Of a DNA stretch of 64,000 nt, positions 44,780-53,698 are shown piece after piece. Position numbers and translations under genes: made by a program. Position 1 is the stretch's first letter. Each line of letters opens with the position of its first letter. Source of the DNA: JALEFZ01 sp038527485 (lineage in GTDB: Bacteria; Bacteroidota; Bacteroidia; J057); the NCBI GenBank assembly GCA_038527485.1, contig JBCBFT010000004.1, forward strand, positions 59,811 to 123,810. Direction: 5' to 3'. Below the pieces are notes generated by a model that ran no database searches, was not told the origin of the DNA, and saw only the letters and a list, made by a program, of their open reading frames with translations.

Positions 44780-46522
44780 ATGCGACGGATCATCACTTGG
44801 GCCCTTGCCTTTGCCTTGAGTATTTCTACGGTTTGGGCACAATATAGTACGGCTGAAGAAGTCGAAAACGCCCTAAATCAAGCGAAAAAGGACCAAGACA
44901 AACTAAAAATATATGTACAGGGCGCAGAAGACCTCAAAGGATCTAACCCACAAAAGTCTATAGAATACTCCAATAAGGCGATTGAACTTTCGCAGAAGGT
45001 ATCCAAAGTATTTAAGCTAAGAGGATTTGCACGTGCGCTAGGAGCCGATGCTTACACCACGAAGGCGCTGGTCCTCATGAATCAGGAGAAGAACAAAGAG
45101 GCAGAACCCCTGATTGCGACAGCTATCAAAGTGCGAAAAGGCCTAAATAAGAAAAGTCAAGACGTCAAGATTGCTCGAAATTATCGACTGTTAGGATTTT
45201 GTATAGAAAAGCAACGCCAGCCCCTCCGCGCGTATAAAGCTTATCTTCCAGGAATTAATTACGCCAATAAAAGTGGTAACAGAGAAGAGATTGCCCGAAG
45301 CTACTATTCTCTAGGAAAAATTCAGATCAAGCGAAAGGAATACAAAGAAGCGCTGATCAGTCTGGGAAAGGCAGAAGGAAACGCCAAACAAGCCAACCTT
45401 CGTCAACTTATTCTCGAGATTCGGAGTGCTTATGACTCTGCTAAAGATCTCCTTGAGAGATCCACCGAACTCAAAAATCTGCAAGCAAAAAATCAGGTGG
45501 TGCAGCAGCAGTATGATCAAGAGATCGAGGAAGCGGAAGCCGCCATTTCTTCCTATCAGGATAGCTTGACTACGGCTGCAGCCACAAATGAAATCCTCCT
45601 GCAGGAAAGTGAGTTTCAAAAAATGCTGGTCGATCAGCAAAAGCTTCAATTGAAAGCACAGGAAGACTCGATCCAAGCGGCAAACATCAAAGTAGAACTA
45701 GCAGAATCCGAACGACAAGCAGCCGAGCAAAAAAGCCAAAAGCTGCAAGTGGTTTTTCTCGCCTCTATCCTCGTAGGGGTGCTCTTGCTATGGATGGTGA
45801 TTACCCTCTTTCAGCGAAGCCTGGAAAGAAAGCGCAGTGCGCATCGTCTGGAAGAAGAAAAAGAGAAGTCTGATCGCCTACTTCGCAATATTCTCCCAGA
45901 TGCCATTGCCAATGACTTAAAAGAGAATGGAAAAGTAGCGCCGCAGGAGCACCCCAACGTATCGATTCTGTTTACAGACTTTCAAGGATTTACTTCCATC
46001 GCAGCAGAGGTCGCACCAGGAGAACTGATCAAGCAGCTCGAATATGCTTTTGAGCATTTTGATGCGATCGCGACGCGGTACCGCTTGGAGAAGATCAAAA
46101 CCATCGGTGACGCCTATATGGCAGTCGGAGGACTCGTTCGCAAAGATCCCTATCACGGGATCAACGCGGTCGCCGCAGGCATGGAGATGCAAGATTTTAT
46201 GCGCAAATGGAACCATGAGCAGCGCAGCAAAGGCCAACCAGAATGGAGGCTTCGCGTAGGTATCCACACGGGGAAAGTCGTCGCAGGAGTCATCGGAAAA
46301 AAGAAAATAGCCTACGATATCTGGGGAGACGCTGTCAATATCGCCAGCCGAATGGAAGCCGCAGGAGCTGCTGGAAAAGTCAATATATCCGAAGCTACCT
46401 TTGAAGAGGTCAAGCAGTACGTGCAAGTCGAACCTCTGCGTACTGTGGAAGTGAAAAATAGAGGAGAACAGAACATGTTCTTCGTCCAGCGAATCATTGG
46501 AGAGCGCGTAGCCAAACAGTGA
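44780..46522 (+). CDS. TPR-containing transmembrane class III adenylate cyclase
   Basis: 580 residues. A signal peptide (ALAFALSISTVWAQ) precedes TPR-like repeats (about 40-235), a coiled coil (about 220-320) and one transmembrane helix ('VVFLASILVGVLLLWMVITLF', about 328-348). A cytoplasmic class III cyclase domain (about 375-575) follows. Catalytic residues are intact: metal Asp D400 (FTDFQGF) and D444 (IGDAYM), purine-specifying K438 and D513 (YDIWG), and transition-state N520 and R524. The Lys/Asp pair predicts ATP rather than GTP, hence cAMP. The periplasmic TPR part would sense a protein or envelope cue. The divergent neighbour encodes a likely cNMP receptor, making a plausible signalling pair. 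Confidence 0.93.
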   Translation: MRRIITWALAFALSISTVWAQYSTAEEVENALNQAKKDQDKLKIYVQGAEDLKGSNPQKSIEYSNKAIELSQKVSKVFKLRGFARALGADAYTTKALVLMNQEKNKEAEPLIATAIKVRKGLNKKSQDVKIARNYRLLGFCIEKQRQPLRAYKAYLPGINYANKSGNREEIARSYYSLGKIQIKRKEYKEALISLGKAEGNAKQANLRQLILEIRSAYDSAKDLLERSTELKNLQAKNQVVQQQYDQEIEEAEAAISSYQDSLTTAAATNEILLQESEFQKMLVDQQKLQLKAQEDSIQAANIKVELAESERQAAEQKSQKLQVVFLASILVGVLLLWMVITLFQRSLERKRSAHRLEEEKEKSDRLLRNILPDAIANDLKENGKVAPQEHPNVSILFTDFQGFTSIAAEVAPGELIKQLEYAFEHFDAIATRYRLEKIKTIGDAYMAVGGLVRKDPYHGINAVAAGMEMQDFMRKWNHEQRSKGQPEWRLRVGIHTGKVVAGVIGKKKIAYDIWGDAVNIASRMEAAGAAGKVNISEATFEEVKQYVQVEPLRTVEVKNRGEQNMFFVQRIIGERVAKQ

Positions 46523-46638
46523 TGATCCAGGATTCGGACCACAACCAACCAATCATGTAGAGGATATCAGAATCAAACCACTCTGTAAGCTTCCCTATAA
46601 GAAATTTTGCTTCCTTGCTTTCCTAATTACTACCTGCT

Positions 46639-48738
46639 ATGCGCCTGCTTCTCAGCCTATACATGTTGGCAGCTACTTGTATGCCGATTGTCAGTTATGC
46701 ACAGTTGCCCGTCTTGCTTCGGGATGAGTTCCGTAAGCTCCAACCCCTTTGGCCTGTAGAACTGGAACCCACGCACAGCCGTCAATTTGAGAACGAACAC
46801 ATGATCCTTTCGCAGTCCGATCTCACAGCGACATGGTTGTACACTACGGAGCAATATTTATACAATCGTCCAGACTTTATTTTTGAAGCCTCATTTACCG
46901 TACGCGAAAGTAATGCTACTGCATCTTATGGACTTTGTTGGGGTGCCACGGAGGATTTGCAACAGTACTATGCCTTCGAAATGAATACGGAGGGTTTCTT
47001 TCGTGTCATCAAGGTCCAAGGAAAAGATATACAGACCCTTCTACCGTGGAACTCTCACAGGAAAATCGAACCTGTAGGAGAAGAGAATATCATACGCGTG
47101 AGAAAGGATGAGTGGGGCTTATATCTGGATGTCAATGAGAAGGAAGTTGGCAGAATCAAGTATCCCAAGTTCATGGGATTGAATCACGGCTTGATGTTGA
47201 AAGGCCAAATAAAGCTATCTGTAGACTATTGGATGGTGCGTCATCCTGAGATCACCATTAACCAGCTTCAGCAGGGGTGGCCTCAAGCTGTGAAGGTACG
47301 TTTGGATAGTACCATCAACTCTGACCAGTGGAATGAAACACATCCTCGATACCATCCCTTGGAACCAATCTTTTATGTAAGCCGTTCGCAAGCAGGTAGA
47401 CTGGAAGAGACGGCAGATATTTGGTACACAGAGAAAACCGATTCTGTATGGACACCACTAGCGGCACTTGCTAACCCTTACAATGACAGCAAAGGCAATG
47501 CAATTGTACGATTTGACCCCAACGGCAGCAAGGTATGGCTCAATGGGAGGTATGGCTCACGTGGAGGTGGTGCCAATGGATTGTCTTTTGCCCAAGTAGA
47601 TAAAAGTACGTGGAGAAATATTCAACCCTTTCCGCTTCCCACGAAGCTATTTCCTGGGCAGACGACCATTACCGATTGGGCCATCAATGAGGGGCAGGAC
47701 ATCGTCCTTTTCGCAGCGGAATTGCCAGGAGGTTATGGAGATATGGATATCTATGTCACCTTCCGTGAGGGAAGCAACTGGTCCAAACCCAAGAATCTCG
47801 GCCCTTCCGTCAATACCTTTGGGCGCGAGTGCAGTCCGATGCTGCTCGAAGATGATGAGACTTTATATTTTGCTTCGAATGGATGGCCAGGATATGGAAA
47901 GGGAGATCTATTCATGACGCATCGTACCAGTCGCACCTGGACCCAATGGGATGAACCTATGAATTTGGGGCCCAAAATCAACTCTGCAGAATGGGATGCC
48001 TATTTATTTCCTTTTCCCCAAAAGGCACGACAATACTTCATGGCCAGTGTGGATTCAGCAAGAGGAGATTACGACATCTACAGATTAGCCGTACCTGTTG
48101 ACATTAAGACACAACCCCTTTGCCGGGTGTATGGACAGATCAGGCATGTAGAAACAGAGCGAATCATTCCTGGTACGGTTCAGTTCTGGACGGTCAAAGG
48201 GGAACAAATACGGAAGGTAGGGGAGGCCGAGGCCGAAAAGGGAAGTTACGGAATGTATCTTGACCTAGGCAAAGCCTATCAAATGTACGCGGTGACAGAC
48301 GGATATTTTCCGATCCTAGATACGCTGGACGTGCGTGCAGCAGAGACCTACCGAGATGTGCGCAAAGATTTATTTGTGAAATCCCTAGAGCTAGGAAAGG
48401 CTGTGCGACTCGACAATGTCTTCTTTCACCGCGCCAGTCCTGAGTTACTGCCTGCGTCCTATTCCGAACTCAACAGATTAGCAATTTTGATGCATGCCTT
48501 GCCCCATTTATATGTAGAGATTCGCGGTCATACAGACAATGTAGGAGAAGAAAGGGAGCTTCAATCCCTCTCTGAGCAGCGCGCAGCAACTGTACGCCAA
48601 TATTTGGTCGATATGGGAATCAGCGGAGATAGGCTGAGCAGTCAAGGTTTTGGCTCCTCTGAGCCGATTGCCAGCAACGATGATCCGACGACACGTCCCC
48701 TCAATCGACGTGTCGAGTTTGTGATTATTCGGAATTAA
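46639..48738 (+). CDS. OmpA-family protein with PD40 beta-propeller
   Basis: 699 residues with a signal peptide (LYMLAATCMPIVSYAQ). Domains in order: a laminin-G/concanavalin-like sandwich (about 40-205, 'FIFEASFTVRESNATASYGLCWG'); a PD40 propeller (about 225-490, with 'LSFAQVDKSTW', 'GGYGDMDIYVTFREGSNWSKPKNLGP' and 'YGKGDLFMTHR'); a CarboxypepD-like insert; and a C-terminal OmpA domain (about 590-699, 'VEIRGHTDNVGEERELQSLSEQRA', ending 'RPLNRRVEFVI'). The OmpA part anchors it non-covalently to peptidoglycan while the propeller faces the outer membrane. This architecture is common in Bacteroidota and related to type IX components in some species. Confidence 0.9.
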   Translation: MRLLLSLYMLAATCMPIVSYAQLPVLLRDEFRKLQPLWPVELEPTHSRQFENEHMILSQSDLTATWLYTTEQYLYNRPDFIFEASFTVRESNATASYGLCWGATEDLQQYYAFEMNTEGFFRVIKVQGKDIQTLLPWNSHRKIEPVGEENIIRVRKDEWGLYLDVNEKEVGRIKYPKFMGLNHGLMLKGQIKLSVDYWMVRHPEITINQLQQGWPQAVKVRLDSTINSDQWNETHPRYHPLEPIFYVSRSQAGRLEETADIWYTEKTDSVWTPLAALANPYNDSKGNAIVRFDPNGSKVWLNGRYGSRGGGANGLSFAQVDKSTWRNIQPFPLPTKLFPGQTTITDWAINEGQDIVLFAAELPGGYGDMDIYVTFREGSNWSKPKNLGPSVNTFGRECSPMLLEDDETLYFASNGWPGYGKGDLFMTHRTSRTWTQWDEPMNLGPKINSAEWDAYLFPFPQKARQYFMASVDSARGDYDIYRLAVPVDIKTQPLCRVYGQIRHVETERIIPGTVQFWTVKGEQIRKVGEAEAEKGSYGMYLDLGKAYQMYAVTDGYFPILDTLDVRAAETYRDVRKDLFVKSLELGKAVRLDNVFFHRASPELLPASYSELNRLAILMHALPHLYVEIRGHTDNVGEERELQSLSEQRAATVRQYLVDMGISGDRLSSQGFGSSEPIASNDDPTTRPLNRRVEFVIIRN

Positions 48739-48792
48739 GCCAACCTTTGGGCTTTTCAAACGTCTTCTAGGCATTATCTAGCCCCGACCAAA

Positions 48793-50016
48793 TTGTACTT
48801 AAGACAAGCGCTTACACATATCCGACGCATATTCTCCTCCAGTACCCCTATAGAAAAAGGGTATTTGAGCTTGTTGTTATTGGCTGTGGTGAGTTTGCTA
48901 GGATCACGCGCAGGCTTGAGTCTGACGACAGGCTTACTATTGATATGGGCATTTCTGGGAGCAGGAAGAGACACTAACAACTACCTCCCCCTTCTGATCT
49001 TGCCGCTCTGGTGGTTGAGTACGGCTGTAGGTTTGTTAAGATCTCCTGATCTGATTCAAGGACTAGATGCATGGTTGTTAGGCATTCCCCTTTTGTCCTA
49101 TATCTTGGCAATCACGCGCATGCATACATTAGCAGAGGAGACAAGAAGACTCATATTTCGAGCTTTTATGTTGAGCCTTGTTTTGGGATGGTTTGTTGCG
49201 ATGATGGTAGGGAGCTACAAGTGGCTGACAGGATTATTGAATTGGGATGAGGCCTTTACGTATGCCACATTTACCGAAAATATCCTCCAGCATCCCACCT
49301 ATTTGGCACTGATGATCAATATTGCCTTGATTTGGCTCATTCAACAGACAAATTTGAAGAGAATCTACCTGTGGCTATTGGGCTTCTTCCTCCTTTTTTT
49401 ATTGATGACAGCCGCGCGCCTACAAATTCTCATCGGACTTGGCATCATAGGAGGCATTCTTTTCTTCAAATATCCCAGACGGCGCAAATGGCTGTATCTA
49501 GGGAGTGGAGGCTTGATCTTGATGGCTATATGCGCGGTCATCTTTCTTCCTGAGCAGGCCAGTCGTCTGAGTGATTTATGGAATTACAGAGAAATAGAAA
49601 ACATCCGCCATAGTGGGGTGGCTGTGAGATTGGCCCTTTGGGAAATCGCTTGGGGAGAAATCATGACGCAACCGCTTACAGGTGTGGGACTGGGAAACGT
49701 GCAAGCTACAATGGAAGCTGCGTTTGTGCGAGAAGGGATGCCTTTACAAGGGCTAGGACCACATAACCAATATCTTCATACAGCGCTTGCCATTGGGATT
49801 CCTGGTATGTGTGCGCTCATTTTTGCCTTGCTCGTTCCTCTTATCAATGGAATGATACAGCGACGTTACACGGCAGTGGGGATCCTGCTCCTCGTGATAC
49901 TGGGATGTTTGACAGAAGATATCTTTAGCCGACAAATTGGAATCTGTACCCTAGCAATTTTCCTTCCCCTTACTTGGCCTTTGCGGGAAAATGATCAGGC
50001 TGTAGAAAGGGAATGA
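48793..50016 (+). CDS. O-antigen ligase-like membrane protein (Wzy_C/WaaL family)
   Basis: 407 residues with about ten transmembrane helices. The only usable start near the first helix is TTG 48793, since the previous in-frame stop is that of the upstream gene and no ATG lies in between. The family loop 'VAVRLALWEIAWGEIMTQPLTGVGLGN', followed by 'GPHNQYLHTALAIGIPG', carries the conserved Arg, Gly-x-Gly and His-Asn of O-antigen ligases/polymerases. It should join or polymerise lipid-linked glycans at the periplasmic face. Its 3' end overlaps the convergent YjjX-type gene by 47 bp. Confidence 0.85.
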   Translation: MYLRQALTHIRRIFSSSTPIEKGYLSLLLLAVVSLLGSRAGLSLTTGLLLIWAFLGAGRDTNNYLPLLILPLWWLSTAVGLLRSPDLIQGLDAWLLGIPLLSYILAITRMHTLAEETRRLIFRAFMLSLVLGWFVAMMVGSYKWLTGLLNWDEAFTYATFTENILQHPTYLALMINIALIWLIQQTNLKRIYLWLLGFFLLFLLMTAARLQILIGLGIIGGILFFKYPRRRKWLYLGSGGLILMAICAVIFLPEQASRLSDLWNYREIENIRHSGVAVRLALWEIAWGEIMTQPLTGVGLGNVQATMEAAFVREGMPLQGLGPHNQYLHTALAIGIPGMCALIFALLVPLINGMIQRRYTAVGILLLVILGCLTEDIFSRQIGICTLAIFLPLTWPLRENDQAVERE

Positions 50017-50509
50017 GTGCCATCGTGACAGCGGGAATATATAGGGTTGTTCTGGTAATTACATTGCCCGTCAAAATTCCTACAGCTCCTTGTTGCTGCT
50101 TAGAGTTTTGTGTGCCAAATACGATGTCATCCGCTTCTCCCAGCTCCTTTCCTTCTCGTATGAGCGTGGCTACTTTGGGAGGCAAAAAGAAGCTCGCTGT
50201 TCTCCCTTTCCCCATTTGTTGTTTTCCTTGAATCACTACCCATGCAAATGCGAGCAACGCCCCATCCCATTCGCTCAATCCTCCTTCTATCCCCACCGCA
50301 AAATCTATTTCAGACGGCTGATTCCAAGCTGCTTGTGCACGATTAGAGGCGCCTAGGAAGGTTTCCTCCTCTGTTATCGGTTGATCGGAGACACCAGAAG
50401 GAACAGAAATTCCTTCGAATTGTATAGCGGTTTGAGGAAAAGCGGCTTCAAATGCAGCTTGTGTAGCTTGAATTTTGACGGGATTGCGAGAGGCAACGAT
50501 GATTTTCAT
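49970..50509 (-). CDS. yjjX: Inosine/xanthosine triphosphatase (YjjX type)
   Basis: 179 residues from ATG 50509 (MKIIVASRNPVKIQATQAAFEAAF), preferred because homologues start there. Motifs 'SRNPVKIQA', 'GASNRA', 'DFAVGIEGGL' and 'ELGEADDIVFG' match the YjjX/DUF84 house-cleaning NTPases, which hydrolyse ITP/XTP (and phosphorylated thiamine analogues in some cases). The C-terminal 15 codons lie over the 3' end of the O-antigen ligase gene on the opposite strand; both frames remain intact, so the overlap looks genuine. Confidence 0.88.
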   Translation of the reverse strand: MKIIVASRNPVKIQATQAAFEAAFPQTAIQFEGISVPSGVSDQPITEEETFLGASNRAQAAWNQPSEIDFAVGIEGGLSEWDGALLAFAWVVIQGKQQMGKGRTASFFLPPKVATLIREGKELGEADDIVFGTQNSKQQQGAVGILTGNVITRTTLYIPAVTMALIPFLQPDHFPAKAK

Positions 50510-50570
50510 GGGGGAAAGATGAAGGAAAGAAAGGATATGAATCAAGAAAAGTCTGATTAATTTTGAAGAA

Positions 50571-50681
50571 TAGTGATGGTCACGAATGAGTCAGTGCTGT
50601 ATATTCTATGTAGAAATGTCTATTGATCGTGTCTCTACATAGAAAATTAATCCTATCAGAATTTATTCGTGATCATCACTA
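50571..50681. repeat. Long palindromic element, copy 2
   Basis: Outer arms TAGTGATGGTCACGAAT (50571-50587) and ATTCGTGATCATCACTA (50665-50681) pair over 17 positions with one G-U. An inner 11-bp stem TTCTATGTAGA/TCTACATAGAA (50604-50614, 50634-50644) surrounds the apical ATTGATC. It shares word order with copy 1 at 18827. It lies between divergent genes, where it may affect their promoters. The two copies have diverged in sequence yet kept the ability to fold. Confidence 0.7.
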
Positions 50682-50797
50682 ATCATTACGAGTAGAAGTG
50701 CAGTCTAGAATCAGAAACTACATTCCATAAGTCCTAGATTCACATCATCACCTCACAAACTTATGGGTTTCCTGCTTCCATCCATTAACAAAAACCT

Positions 50798-51358
50798 ATG
50801 TCGCATCCCAAGCCATCCCAAGTCCTTCAACACGTCCAGCGTTGGGTAGAACAAATCATTATCGGTCTAAATTTCTGTCCATTTGCAGGAAAAGTCTTTC
50901 AGGAGGACCAAATTCAGTATGTGGTTTCTGAGGCAGCCTCCCTGTCAGATTTGACAGATGAGTTGGGAGCTGTACTGGAAACTTTTCTTCAAACAGATCC
51001 CGAGGAAGCAGATACCTTGCTATTCATTCATCCTTATGTCTTGCAAGATGACTTTCTCGAATACTGGGACTTTGCGCAGCATATCACAAACTGGCTTGTG
51101 GATACAGGGCTAGAAGGTACGCTACAATTGGCAACCTTTCATCCTGATTATCGCTTTGAAGGCCCTGACGAGCAGGATCCCTCCCATTTTACCAACCGTT
51201 CACCTTATCCCATACTTCACTTTCTGCGAGAAGCAAGTGTAGCACAAGCCCTGCGTCACTATCTAGCGCCTGAGCAGATCCCCGTACGAAATATGGAAAA
51301 GCTGTCTGATATGGGGAGGGAGGGAATTCAGAAACTTTGGTCGGACCTAAAGAAATAG
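50798..51358 (+). CDS. DUF1415 family protein
   Basis: 186 residues. Family motifs are 'VEQIIIGLNFCPFAGKV', 'LQLATFHPDYRFEG' and 'FTNRSPYPILHFLREASVAQAL'. The conserved Cys-Pro-Phe-Ala, His-Pro and Asn-Arg-Ser-Pro residues suggest an enzyme site, but no function is known. It is soluble and cytoplasmic. The helicase gene follows at 127 bp on the same strand. Confidence 0.88.
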   Translation: MSHPKPSQVLQHVQRWVEQIIIGLNFCPFAGKVFQEDQIQYVVSEAASLSDLTDELGAVLETFLQTDPEEADTLLFIHPYVLQDDFLEYWDFAQHITNWLVDTGLEGTLQLATFHPDYRFEGPDEQDPSHFTNRSPYPILHFLREASVAQALRHYLAPEQIPVRNMEKLSDMGREGIQKLWSDLKK

Positions 51359-51485
51359 TGTTGCATATTACTTGCTGGACCCACCAAATAATGCCTCAGG
51401 GTCTTGCAAAGTCCTTTTGGGCTAATCTGAAATAATTGAAACCTCCGTCCCTCAAATTCAGTTCAATAGGACGTAACGGATATTC

Positions 51486-53423
51486 ATGAATAGCAAAGAA
51501 AAAATTGAGCACCTCCAGGACCTGCTGGAACTGGAGCGACAGGAAGATCTTAGACAGTATAAGGAGAAGGTGCTCAAGCGTACGTTGAAAGAACGTATTC
51601 AAAAGGGCGTGACTTGGTTTCCTGTATTTTTGCGGCGCATGTACTTTGGCTTGGGAGACCGACTAGTCATCGAGGTAGAGCGGAGTGAAAGTAAAAAGAA
51701 AGTAGATTCTGGATTCCAGTCGGGCGCCGTAGTGGCTGTCTTTGGGATGGATATGGACCAAATGTCAGGCCGACTCACAGGCGTGATTGCTGCCCTCCAG
51801 AAAAACAGCATGAAGATCGCCCTGAGTACAGACAACATCCCCGACTGGCTGCCACACAGCAAATTGGGCATCGACCTAGAGTTTGATGATAAGACCTACC
51901 AGGAGATGAAGCGGGCCTTGGTTGAGATCAAGGAGCCGAAGAAAAATGAGCGCCTCAAAGAGTTGCGTGAGGTGTTGTTTGGGGAAAGGAAACCAGAGTT
52001 CCATGACTGGAGCATTCAGCTAGAGCACCCTCAGCTCAATCCTTCTCAAAATAAAGCCGTCCAGCGTGCGCTCGAAGCAAAGGATGTGGCCATCATCCAT
52101 GGCCCTCCGGGGACTGGCAAAACCACCACGATGGTGCACACCATCCAAGAGGTGCTGCTGCATGAGCATCAGGTCATGATTTGCGCCGCGAGCAATACGG
52201 CTGTAGACTTATTGACCCTCAAGTGTATCGAACTCGGTATGGACGTCGTACGTCTGGGCAATCCTGCCCGTGTCGATGAGGAACTGCTCAAGCATACACT
52301 GGATGGAGCCGTCGCCAATCATCCAGATTATAATGCATTGAAGAAGCTGCGGAAGGATGTGGAAGATGCACGAAAACGCGCCCACAAATTCAAGCGAAAG
52401 TACGGCTCCCGGGAGTACCACAAACGCAAAGAACTGCTACGCGAAGCTCGTGAGATGAAGGCACTGGCCCACCAGTTGGAGGATTACATCCTGCATCAGG
52501 TGATCAATCGCACCCCGATCATTGCTTGTACCTTGACAGGGGCTTCCTCCAAGGTGCTGGGACGCAAGAGTTTTCATACGGTATTCATTGACGAGGCAGG
52601 GCAGGCTTTGACGCCAGCTAGTAGTATTCCCTTGCTGCGCTGCAATCGCGTGATCATGGCAGGAGACCACCTACAGCTTCCTCCGACGGTCAAGTCCATG
52701 GAGGCAGAGAAGAAAGGACTGAGTACAACGCTTTTTGAGGAAGTAGTGGAGAAACATCCCGAGACTTCTGTCATGCTGGAGCAGCAGTATAGGATGAATG
52801 AGCAAATCATGCGCTTCTCTGGACAGCAGTTTTATGAAAATCGCCTGATTGCTGACGCTAGTGTAAAGGATCACCAACTGACGGAGAACTTTCCGCCTGT
52901 TGCGTTCATTGATACGGCAGGTTGTGGGTTCAACGAAAAGAAGAATCCCGAGACGCTTTCGACAGGAAATCCCGATGAAGCACAGTTGCTCCTGCGCCAT
53001 TTGGCTTTGATGTTTATGAAGCTAGAGTCGGAAGCTCCCGATAGTCTGAACGAATCGTTTTCAGTCGGGGTGATCGCGCCTTACAAGCAGCAGGTACAGA
53101 TACTCAAGCAGCAACTCGGCAGCAGTCCGATGCTGAGCAGCTTCAAGCAGTACATCACGATCAATACCGTCGACGGCTTCCAAGGGCAGGAAAGAGACGT
53201 GATCTACATCTCCCTGGTTCGCTCCAACAAGCGTGGCGAAATCGGCTTTTTGCAGGACATTCGCCGCATGAATGTGGCGCTGACACGCGCGCGCAAACGA
53301 CTGGTCGTCATCGGAGACTCTGCGACACTGGGATCACATCCATTTTATGAAGATTTCTTCAACTACATCGACAAAATCGGAGCCTATCACTCTGCATGGG
53401 AGTTGATGGAGACGCTTTCGTAG
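51486..53423 (+). CDS. SF1B (UPF1/IGHMBP2-like) DNA/RNA helicase
   Basis: 645 residues. An N-terminal OB/barrel-like region precedes the helicase core. Walker A 'GPPGTGKTT' starts at G206, Ia is 'MICAASNTAVDLL', Walker B is 'VFIDEAGQA' (D369-E370), III is 'VIMAGDHLQLPPTV', IV/V show 'LEQQYRMNEQIMRF' and 'TVDGFQGQERDVIYISLVRSN', and VI is 'RRMNVALTRARKRLVVIGD'. The helical insert about 275-340 (many Lys/Arg, 'RKRAHKFKRKYGS') is a stalk found in this subfamily. It should unwind nucleic acid 5'-3' using ATP. The biological target in bacteria is unclear. Confidence 0.92.
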   Translation: MNSKEKIEHLQDLLELERQEDLRQYKEKVLKRTLKERIQKGVTWFPVFLRRMYFGLGDRLVIEVERSESKKKVDSGFQSGAVVAVFGMDMDQMSGRLTGVIAALQKNSMKIALSTDNIPDWLPHSKLGIDLEFDDKTYQEMKRALVEIKEPKKNERLKELREVLFGERKPEFHDWSIQLEHPQLNPSQNKAVQRALEAKDVAIIHGPPGTGKTTTMVHTIQEVLLHEHQVMICAASNTAVDLLTLKCIELGMDVVRLGNPARVDEELLKHTLDGAVANHPDYNALKKLRKDVEDARKRAHKFKRKYGSREYHKRKELLREAREMKALAHQLEDYILHQVINRTPIIACTLTGASSKVLGRKSFHTVFIDEAGQALTPASSIPLLRCNRVIMAGDHLQLPPTVKSMEAEKKGLSTTLFEEVVEKHPETSVMLEQQYRMNEQIMRFSGQQFYENRLIADASVKDHQLTENFPPVAFIDTAGCGFNEKKNPETLSTGNPDEAQLLLRHLALMFMKLESEAPDSLNESFSVGVIAPYKQQVQILKQQLGSSPMLSSFKQYITINTVDGFQGQERDVIYISLVRSNKRGEIGFLQDIRRMNVALTRARKRLVVIGDSATLGSHPFYEDFFNYIDKIGAYHSAWELMETLS

Positions 53424-53451
53424 TAGCTACATACATTTTTGACTTCAAATA

Positions 53452-53492
53452 AAAATCCAGAAGGTATACATCATCTTCTGGATTTTCTTTTT
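53452..53492 (+). terminator. Intrinsic terminator after the helicase gene
   Basis: A perfect 12-bp stem: AAAATCCAGAAG (53452-53463) with CTTCTGGATTTT (53475-53486), 11-nt loop, then CTTTTTCCC. It lies 28 bp after the stop codon. Confidence 0.85.
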
Positions 53493-53698
53493 CCCTTATA
53501 CTTCAGCTATTTTTTCGGATAGGAGAGGTTGACATTTCTTTATATATAAAAAACCATATTTTATTTCGCTCAAGTATTGTCGAAATCCCTTCGTTTCTGT
53601 AAATTAATATATATACAAGTGACCATTTATATATGTGGATGTGGATAGAGCTACCTGGACCATTCTAAGCAGAATATCCCCAGGTCTCTATTCCATTC

